NCBI GenBank assembly: GCA_030691295.1
Contig: JAUYEQ010000524.1
Location: 1 to 7,337, forward strand
DNA from: Bacteroidota bacterium
GTDB taxonomy: Bacteria; Bacteroidota; Bacteroidia; Bacteroidales; Prolixibacteraceae
DNA: 7,337 nucleotides
Direction of reading: 5' to 3'
The first letter of the stretch is position 1; each line of letters opens with the position of its first letter. This document shows positions 1-4,849 of the stretch, in pieces. Below the pieces are notes generated by a model. That model saw only the letters and a list, made by a program, of their open reading frames with translations. It had not been told where the DNA came from and searched no databases. A program made the translations under genes and the position numbers.

Positions 1-1314
1 GTGATGGTTCAGGCCAATTGCATTAGGATGCATTCCCATTCGAACTCCGACCGTCATGAATTATACCGTTCGGAAGAAGAGCGTAATTATGCTCAGGAAT
101 ACGATCCGTTGGCGAAATACAAGCGTATGCTGGTTCGTTACAATCGTTTTACGAGCGAAGAAATTATTGCTATTGAAAACGAATCAAAAATAGAGTTGAA
201 AGAAGCCCATAAGAAGGCTTTAAAAGCACCTGATCCTGATCCGAACACGTATCTCGATTTTGTTCTTCCGGAGCCTCACAAGCCGCTTAAATATGTTGAT
301 GGAACCCATCATGAAGAAGGCGAAAAGAAAAAATTGATTACTGCACTGAATGAAACCCTGAAGGCTGAATTCAGAAATAATCCGGATACCTTTATGTGGG
401 GTCAGGATATGGCCAATAAAGACAAGGGTGGAATTTTTAATGTTTCGAAAGGATTGCAGCAGGAATTTGGCCCTAAAAGAGTTTTTAACGCACCAATCGC
501 AGAAGACTTTATTGTTGGAACTGCAAATGGAATGTCAAGATATGATGAAAAAATTAGAATTGTAATCGAAGGTGCCGAATTTGCTGACTATTTCTGGCCG
601 GCCATGGAGCAATATGTCGATTCGAGTCACGATTTCTGGAGATCGAACGGACAATTTACTCCAAATGTTACAATCAGGCTTGCATCAGGCGGTTATATTG
701 GTGGAGGAATTTACCATTCGCAAAACATTGAAGGGGCTTTAACATCTCTTCCGGGTGTGCGTATCGTTTATCCTTCGTTTGCCGATGATGCAGCCGGACT
801 ATTGCGAACTGCCATCAGATCAAGGGGAATGACAATGTTTATGGAGCCAAAAGCTTTGTATAATGATCCAAAAGCAGCAACTGTAATTCCCGATGATTTT
901 GAAGTTCCGTTTGGCAAAGCCCGTATTCGTAGAAATGGCGACGATTTAGTGATGATTACATATGGAAATACCACTCACATGTGTCTGGAAGCCGCTGAGA
1001 AGCTATCGAAAGAGGGAAGTTCAGTTGAAGTAATAGACTTGCGTTCGCTGGTTCCGCTTGATAAGGAAACAATTCTGAATTCAATAAAAAGAATCGGAAA
1101 AGTGATGGTAGTACACGAAGACAAAGTTCATTCCGGATTCGGTGCCGAGATTACATCTGTAATAATGGAAGAAGCATTTGAATACCTCGACTGCCCGGTA
1201 AAACGTGTTGGTTCATCATTTACACCCGTTGGATTTCACCGTTCGTTCGAAAGAATGATTTTACCTAATACCGAAAAAATTTACATTGCGGCCAAAGAAA
1301 TTTTGGCTTATTAA
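1..1314 (+). CDS. Fused 2-oxo acid dehydrogenase E1 (alpha C-terminus plus whole beta part), 5'-truncated by the window edge
   Basis: This is the thiamine-diphosphate E1 that decarboxylates a 2-oxo acid and passes the acyl group to lipoyl-E2 in the cytoplasm. Only the last 437 codons are present. The GTG at base 1 is read as an internal Val, because residues 1-45 are already the end of an E1-alpha domain (the HSHSNSD loop at 11-17, the region phosphorylated in mitochondrial E1-alpha, then LYRSEEER). A charged linker (about 50-105) leads into the E1-beta pyrimidine-binding domain (about 108-290), with the PIAE glutamate at 168 and the YHSQ histidine at 239, equivalent to the catalytic His of pyruvate dehydrogenase beta. 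A transketolase C-terminal domain (about 305-437) follows. Fusion of alpha and beta in one chain is common in Bacteroidota. The substrate (pyruvate or branched-chain 2-oxo acid) cannot be told, since no E2 or E3 gene is visible. Stop is TAA; the flavodoxin gene starts 13 nt later. Confidence 0.93.
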   Translation: MMVQANCIRMHSHSNSDRHELYRSEEERNYAQEYDPLAKYKRMLVRYNRFTSEEIIAIENESKIELKEAHKKALKAPDPDPNTYLDFVLPEPHKPLKYVDGTHHEEGEKKKLITALNETLKAEFRNNPDTFMWGQDMANKDKGGIFNVSKGLQQEFGPKRVFNAPIAEDFIVGTANGMSRYDEKIRIVIEGAEFADYFWPAMEQYVDSSHDFWRSNGQFTPNVTIRLASGGYIGGGIYHSQNIEGALTSLPGVRIVYPSFADDAAGLLRTAIRSRGMTMFMEPKALYNDPKAATVIPDDFEVPFGKARIRRNGDDLVMITYGNTTHMCLEAAEKLSKEGSSVEVIDLRSLVPLDKETILNSIKRIGKVMVVHEDKVHSGFGAEITSVIMEEAFEYLDCPVKRVGSSFTPVGFHRSFERMILPNTEKIYIAAKEILAY

Positions 1315-1327
1315 TAACTTAACAATC

Positions 1328-1837
1328 ATGAGTAAAACAGGGATATTTTATAGCTTTAATTCAAAGAAAACTGCAAAGGCTGCCGAGAAAATTATTGAAG
1401 AATTTGGAGCCGATTTTAAAATTGTACCAGTAAATGCTGAAGAATTAACAGAGGAATTGTTTCTATCTTTTACCAATCTGATACTAGGAGTTCCAACCTG
1501 GTTTGATGGTGAATTGCCCAATTACTGGGATGAATTTGTTCCCGCATTGGAAGATTTGGATCTTAAGGGAAAAACGATCGCAATTTATGGTTTGGGTAAT
1601 CAGGTTGAGTATCCTGAAAACTTTGGCGATGCTGTTGGTATCATGGTCAATTTGGTAAAGGAAAGAGGAGCGAAGGTGATTGGTTCAACTGATACCAAAG
1701 GATATACCTACGAATCCTCCAAAGCTGAAGTGGACGGCAAATTTGTTGGGCTTATTCTTGATCAGGAAACGCAGCCAAGGCTTTCAAAAGAACGAATTAC
1801 CAATTGGGTGACTGATCTTAAGACACAATTCAAGTAG
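1328..1837 (+). CDS. fldA: Long-chain flavodoxin
   Basis: A 169-residue FMN electron carrier of the cytoplasm, probably shuttling low-potential electrons between a 2-oxo acid oxidoreductase, ferredoxin-NADP reductase or similar partners; the actual partner is not shown by the sequence. The W-loop is GVPTWFDGELPNYW (Trp58) and the Y-loop is GLGNQVEYPENFGDAVGI (Tyr95), the two aromatics that sandwich the flavin ring. The segment at about 120-142 fits the extra loop of long-chain flavodoxins. The N-terminal phosphate loop, normally (S/T)xTGxT, reads SFNSKKT (9-15) and lacks the glycine, so it is atypical. The ATG at 1328 is chosen because an in-frame start at 1286 lies inside the E1 gene and would add a 14-residue tail before the first beta-strand. 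It lies 13 nt after E1 and is probably cotranscribed; the terminator follows 21 nt after the stop. Confidence 0.9.
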   Translation: MSKTGIFYSFNSKKTAKAAEKIIEEFGADFKIVPVNAEELTEELFLSFTNLILGVPTWFDGELPNYWDEFVPALEDLDLKGKTIAIYGLGNQVEYPENFGDAVGIMVNLVKERGAKVIGSTDTKGYTYESSKAEVDGKFVGLILDQETQPRLSKERITNWVTDLKTQFK

Positions 1838-1858
1838 TATTTTCAAATAAAAATATTT

Positions 1859-1893
1859 ATTAGGGCATGGTTAAATATCATGCCCTAATTTTT
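1859..1893 (+). terminator. Rho-independent terminator after the E1-flavodoxin pair
   Basis: The arms TTAGGGCATG (1860-1869) and CATGCCCTAA (1879-1888) pair perfectly, and A1859-T1889 adds one more pair. The loop is 9 nt. Five T follow (1889-1893). It lies just after the flavodoxin stop and separates this unit from mgsA. Confidence 0.88.
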
Positions 1894-1956
1894 GCTAAAA
1901 AATGGATTTTTATTATTTATATAATATCCCAAGCGAACGGGACAGGAGTAAAAACT

Positions 1957-1964
1957 TATCTTTG
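1957..1964 (+). promoter_or_regulatory. Putative Bacteroidota -7 promoter element for mgsA
   Basis: TATCTTTG matches the phylum's -7 consensus TAnnTTTG exactly and lies 23 nt before the mgsA ATG, so transcription would start at about 1971 and give a very short leader. No TTTG-like -33 box is seen at the expected distance, so the call rests on the -7 box and on its place between a terminator and a gene. Confidence 0.45.
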
Positions 1965-1987
1965 TTAACTGAATTTAAATATACAAA

Positions 1988-2464
1988 ATGAAGAAGAAAA
2001 AGGTAATCGCAATTGTAGCCCATGATAACCGCAAAAAAGACATGATGGAATGGGTCGCCTGGAATTGGAAGGAATTGAGTCCACATAGCCTGATTTGTAC
2101 GGGTACTACCGGTAAATTGGTTAATGCAGTTTTGGTTGAAAAGTGTCGTGAAAATGATGTCATTCCTCCAGATGTAGAACGACTTAAATCAGGTCCGCTT
2201 GGAGGCGACCAACAGTTGGGCGCTTTGATTTGTGAGGGGAAAGTGGATGTGTTGATTTTCTTTTGGGATCCGATGCAGCCACAGCCACACGATGTCGATG
2301 TTAAGGCTTTACTTCGCATCTCAACATTATACAATATTCCTGCGGCAACGAACCGCTCAACAGCCGATTTTTTAATATCCTCTAAATTGTTTCATCACGA
2401 ATATGAACCCATTTTAAAAGATTATAGTGGTTACATTAAGCGGGATGTAGATTTTGATGTATAA
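1988..2464 (+). CDS. mgsA: Methylglyoxal synthase
   Basis: Converts dihydroxyacetone phosphate to methylglyoxal and phosphate, a cytoplasmic bypass of lower glycolysis used when phosphate is short or sugar phosphates pile up. At 158 residues it is close to family length (152 in E. coli). The fold's signature runs are all present: AHD at 11-13 (His12, Asp13; E. coli His19, Asp20), the phosphate-binding TGTTG at 38-42, SGPLGGDQQ at 68-76 with catalytic Asp74 (E. coli Asp71), FFWDP with Asp94 (Asp91), and PHDVDVKALLR with His101 and Asp104 (His98, Asp101). Spacing between these agrees with E. coli except for about ten extra residues between TGTTG and SGPLGG (about 48-60). The C-terminal Arg (E. 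coli Arg150) is shifted by one place (YIKRD). The ATG follows an A-rich leader. No clear terminator follows, so transcripts may run into the next small gene. Confidence 0.96.
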   Translation: MKKKKVIAIVAHDNRKKDMMEWVAWNWKELSPHSLICTGTTGKLVNAVLVEKCRENDVIPPDVERLKSGPLGGDQQLGALICEGKVDVLIFFWDPMQPQPHDVDVKALLRISTLYNIPAATNRSTADFLISSKLFHHEYEPILKDYSGYIKRDVDFDV

Positions 2465-2500
2465 TTTTACATTTTAGTAATAAAAAAGTAAACTTCCACT

Positions 2501-2532
2501 GTTGCATTTTGGATTTCAACTCTTTAGATTTG
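2501..2532 (+). promoter_or_regulatory. Putative Bacteroidota promoter before the 59-residue ORF
   Basis: GTTG (2501-2504) stands 20 nt before TAGATTTG (2525-2532), close to the phylum's TTTG (-33) and TAnnTTTG (-7) arrangement. The predicted start at about 2538-2540 falls just before the ATG at 2553, which supports that start over the upstream in-frame ATG at 2502, which lies inside the promoter itself. Confidence 0.5.
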
Positions 2533-2552
2533 GGCAGACAAACAATTATGCA

Positions 2553-2732
2553 ATGAAAGAAGACAGATTAAAAAAAATGATCAAGGCCATGTATCTTCTT
2601 CGTGAAACATTAAGGCAGAAACGGGAAGATGACAAGGCATTTAGGTTTAAATCGAAAACAAGAGTTCTGACAGAAGTTGATACAATTATTGATCGAAGTC
2701 TTGAAGAGTTTTATTCACTAAGGGTTAACTGA
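2553..2732 (+). CDS. Small basic, probably helical protein of unknown function (59 aa)
   Basis: I do not recognise this protein. It is 59 residues, rich in Lys, Arg, Glu and Asp, with no membrane segment, signal peptide or cysteine. Residues 1-26 and 37-56 look helical and amphipathic, with a basic stretch between (about 19-35). That would fit a small nucleic-acid- or protein-binding factor, but this is inference from composition. Support for its being real comes from context: a promoter-like pair ends 20 nt upstream, and a strong terminator begins 48 nt after the TGA stop. An in-frame ATG at 2502 would add 17 residues of unlike, Phe-rich composition and is rejected. It lies 88 nt after mgsA and could also be read from the mgsA promoter. 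No functional link to mgsA can be shown. Confidence 0.6.
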   Translation: MKEDRLKKMIKAMYLLRETLRQKREDDKAFRFKSKTRVLTEVDTIIDRSLEEFYSLRVN

Positions 2733-2780
2733 TGAAATTGGCAATTTTCGAACTTGAAATGTCAATTTTGTAACTATTGA

Positions 2781-2830
2781 ACGATGATATACTAATTAGA
2801 ACTGATTGGTATATCACCGTTTTTTTTTTT
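2781..2830 (+). terminator. Strong Rho-independent terminator after the small ORF
   Basis: A 15-position stem is formed by 2781-2795 and 2806-2820 with one A-C mismatch and one T-G wobble. The loop is 10 nt. It is followed at once by eleven T (2820-2830). It ends the small ORF's transcript and any readthrough from mgsA. Confidence 0.88.
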
Positions 2831-2896
2831 GATAAAAGTATATTCCGGTCTTGCGGGTACTCAATCCAGGCATGATCAAAATTAATCAGATTAATT

Positions 2897-2982
2897 GATA
2901 AGTTACAAATGTAAATATGAGTAAAGCATTGATTTATACGCCAATAAATTCAATTTCATCCATCGATAAAACACAAATGTAA
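2897..2982. repeat. Pair of spaced direct repeats, GATAA-N3-ACAAATGTAA
   Basis: Two 18-nt copies at 2897-2914 and 2965-2982 (68 nt apart start to start) agree at 15 of 18 positions; the three middle bases differ (gtt against aac). The first copy contains a palindrome, TTACA-AA-TGTAA (2903-2914). Read on the minus strand each copy holds TACATTTG, which matches the -7 consensus TAnnTTTG, but no -33 box or downstream minus-strand gene is visible. It could be a protein-binding site pair or chance in AT-rich DNA. Confidence 0.35.
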
Positions 2983-3131
2983 CAAATTGTATATGCCAGA
3001 ATTTTAATAAGAATCAACTAGAAGTTAATCTTTTCCTATTAAATGAATTGGAAGTTTCAGACTCAAGCAATAATATGCTTTAAATAATCCCGATGAATTT
3101 TGGTCAGGCTAAAAGTTTTACAAAATGGATG

Positions 3132-3169
3132 CTCCGCGGAAATCGATTTTGTAAATGGCATTTCCGGAG
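3132..3169. repeat. Imperfect inverted repeat (hairpin)
   Basis: Arms 3132-3143 (CTCCGCGGAAAT) and 3160-3169 (ATTTCCGGAG) pair over ten base pairs with a 2-nt bulge; the loop is 16 nt. No T run follows on either strand, so it does not read as a terminator. Its role is unknown. Confidence 0.35.
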
Positions 3170-3394
3170 TAAATCAAGTATAAGATTTCGATTTCGGAAT
3201 TATTGGCTGAAGACTTTTTTATTTCGCTGTCAGAGCATCAAAAATTTCCTTTTTATTAGAATCGAATATTTACCGGTACTTGTCTATCCGTTTGAAATAA
3301 AGCGAAATATTCCGACTTAATTATGGTCATTTGTTGTTTAGGGAAATCACAATAAGCTTGTCTTAGAATTAATATTATGTTATTTTTATATAGC

Positions 3395-3420
3395 AAAAAA
3401 GAGGAGCAAAAGCTCCTCTT
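3395..3420 (-). terminator. Rho-independent terminator of the gyrA-TPR unit
   Basis: A perfect 9-bp stem is formed by AAGAGGAGC (3399-3407) and GCTCCTCTT (3412-3420) with a 4-nt loop. On the minus strand it is followed by a T run (complement of 3395-3400). It lies 17 nt beyond the TPR gene's stop codon. Confidence 0.9.
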
Positions 3421-3437
3421 AAAATATTCCGTGTTTA

Positions 3438-4802
3438 TTATAGGTTTTTCATTTTCTCTACTATCTCCGCATGTTTGTCCAACATTTTCAAACGGTAGTA
3501 CAATGTTTTCAATGATTCCATTGTAAATTTGTCGGTTGGATTAACTTCATGGGCTTTTTCCATATAAGGAATTGCTTTTTTGAACTCTATATCAGCTTTC
3601 TCTTTTTCTTCTTCATACTTTTCAGGCTGATTACTTGGAACAGCATTGGCAACATCAATTTGCTTTACACCTTTGTTGTAATAAACTGCTCCGAGGTTAT
3701 AATAAGCATCAAAATAGTCGTCTTTGTACTCTATAGCTTTAAGGTAACTTGTGGTAGCTTCCTCTGGCTTCTGTAGTTTATCGAACAATGTTCCTTGGGC
3801 AAAGTAGTAAGATGAATTCGTTGGATCCTGCTCAATAGCGATATCCAGATATTTCAAAGCATCATCTACTCTGTTGGAATTCAAATAGATATTGATTACT
3901 TCAACCAAAAGTTGTCCACTTTCATTTTTATTAATATTTCCATGAATATAGGTGACATATCCATTTTTATCGATATTAATCTCACCATTATTATAAAACA
4001 TTAATTCATCATTTGAATTACTAGTCGTTGTTTTACTTATGCTTTTAGGATTACCCAAAATTTCTATTACTTCACCTTTAGTCATTCCTATAGCTATCTG
4101 TTTCTTCGAAGAATATTTTTTCAATCCCTCCTGCAAAATTTGTAATGCACCAACGGTATCTTGTTTTTGCATGTAACTTGATGAAATCAGTTGATAGGTG
4201 CGTGCACCACTGTAATTGTATTTTGCAGCCTCTTTGTAATATTTTATCGCTTTGTCATAATTCTGAGCATTGTATGCTGCAAGTCCGGCGTTGAAAATAA
4301 TAACAGTATCAACAGAAGTCGGATCATCAGCTTTGAAAACAGGAGTTTCTTCAATTCCAATAATTTGCTCAAATGATTTAAGCGCTTTGTTGTAATCTTC
4401 TTCGTTAAAAGCGGCAACTGCTTGATTTGTAAGATCTCCAATCAATAAAGTAAGTTTGATCTTAATGCTTTTTGAAAACTTGTCCTTGTCATCAAGTGCA
4501 AGTGCTTTTAAGTAAGAGTCATAGGCTACAGTCAGTGGATCGTTACTTAGCTTTTTGTAATTTTCATCTTTTGACTGAAATACAGCCTGATAAATTTCTC
4601 CCCGAACCTCCCAGGTTCTTGGCCAGGTAACAGAACTTTCTGTTTTAGGATTACTTGAGTCGATGGCTTCTTCAATTGTCGAAACCGCCTTGTCGAGCTT
4701 ACCGGTTTCTTTAAAGCTAGAAGCACTGGTTACTTTGCCTTTTTGGGCGAATACGCCTGTTACGGCAAAAAGTAAAACAAATAAAATTGTCGTTCTTTTC
4801 AT
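3438..4802 (-). CDS. Secreted tetratricopeptide-repeat protein with an inserted BamE/SmpA-like module
   Basis: A 454-residue protein predicted to be periplasmic. Residues 1-19 form a signal peptide (MKR, hydrophobic core, cleavage likely after VFA before Gln20); there is no lipobox cysteine. TPR-like helix pairs are seen at about 123-156, 167-199 and 200-233, and again at about 296-327, 330-362, 363-422 (with a charged extra segment at 385-405) and 425-452. Between the two blocks, residues 234-288 are not TPR: IAIGMTKGEVIEILGNP (236-252), then a Tyr- and Asn-rich beta-like part ending GYVTYI, resembling the BamE/SmpA-OmlA fold. TPR arrays bind partner proteins; no partner is shown. It follows gyrA by 47 nt and is probably cotranscribed with it. 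An alternative ATG at 4832 adds ten residues before the signal peptide; the shorter start is preferred for its standard n-region, but both are possible. Confidence 0.88.
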   Translation of the reverse strand: MKRTTILFVLLFAVTGVFAQKGKVTSASSFKETGKLDKAVSTIEEAIDSSNPKTESSVTWPRTWEVRGEIYQAVFQSKDENYKKLSNDPLTVAYDSYLKALALDDKDKFSKSIKIKLTLLIGDLTNQAVAAFNEEDYNKALKSFEQIIGIEETPVFKADDPTSVDTVIIFNAGLAAYNAQNYDKAIKYYKEAAKYNYSGARTYQLISSSYMQKQDTVGALQILQEGLKKYSSKKQIAIGMTKGEVIEILGNPKSISKTTTSNSNDELMFYNNGEINIDKNGYVTYIHGNINKNESGQLLVEVINIYLNSNRVDDALKYLDIAIEQDPTNSSYYFAQGTLFDKLQKPEEATTSYLKAIEYKDDYFDAYYNLGAVYYNKGVKQIDVANAVPSNQPEKYEEEKEKADIEFKKAIPYMEKAHEVNPTDKFTMESLKTLYYRLKMLDKHAEIVEKMKNL

Positions 4803-4849
4803 TGTAAAGAGTGATTTATAATTTTGATTCATAATTAATTTTTATTTAT

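Larger units (their letters stand above)
2831..3394. other. Intergenic region between convergent units with no supported gene
   Basis: About 560 nt without a convincing gene on either strand. No tRNA-like or rRNA-like fold was recognised. What can be seen is a spaced direct repeat (2897-2914 and 2965-2982), an imperfect hairpin (3132-3169) and a 28-codon coding-like stretch bounded by stops (3173-3256). One 75-codon open frame (3093-3320) is very basic and Phe-rich and looks like chance. The region may hold decayed sequence. Confidence 0.6.

Noticed and set aside
1..3. GTG at base 1 as the start of the E1 gene
   Set aside because: The first residues already belong to the conserved end of the E1-alpha domain, so the gene begins outside the window.
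1975..2334. 119-codon open frame on the minus strand
   Set aside because: Lies opposite mgsA, whose family motifs are complete; it is a shadow frame.
2461..2500. Terminator directly after mgsA
   Set aside because: Only a weak, AT-only pairing (ttttac with gtaaa) can be drawn, with no T run after it.
2840..2880. tRNA-like or attachment-site sequence around the locally GC-richer stretch
   Set aside because: No cloverleaf, T-loop motif or matching repeat elsewhere in the window.
2941..2995. Minus-strand promoter (TACATTTG) driving a nine-codon peptide, MDEIEFIGV
   Set aside because: No -33 box at the right distance and the peptide is too short to support; likely chance.
3093..3320. Open frame of 75 codons in the intergenic region
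   Set aside because: Very basic and rich in Phe and Arg, with no recognisable domain and no promoter-like element before it, and a different frame of the same DNA looks more protein-like. Probably a chance ORF.
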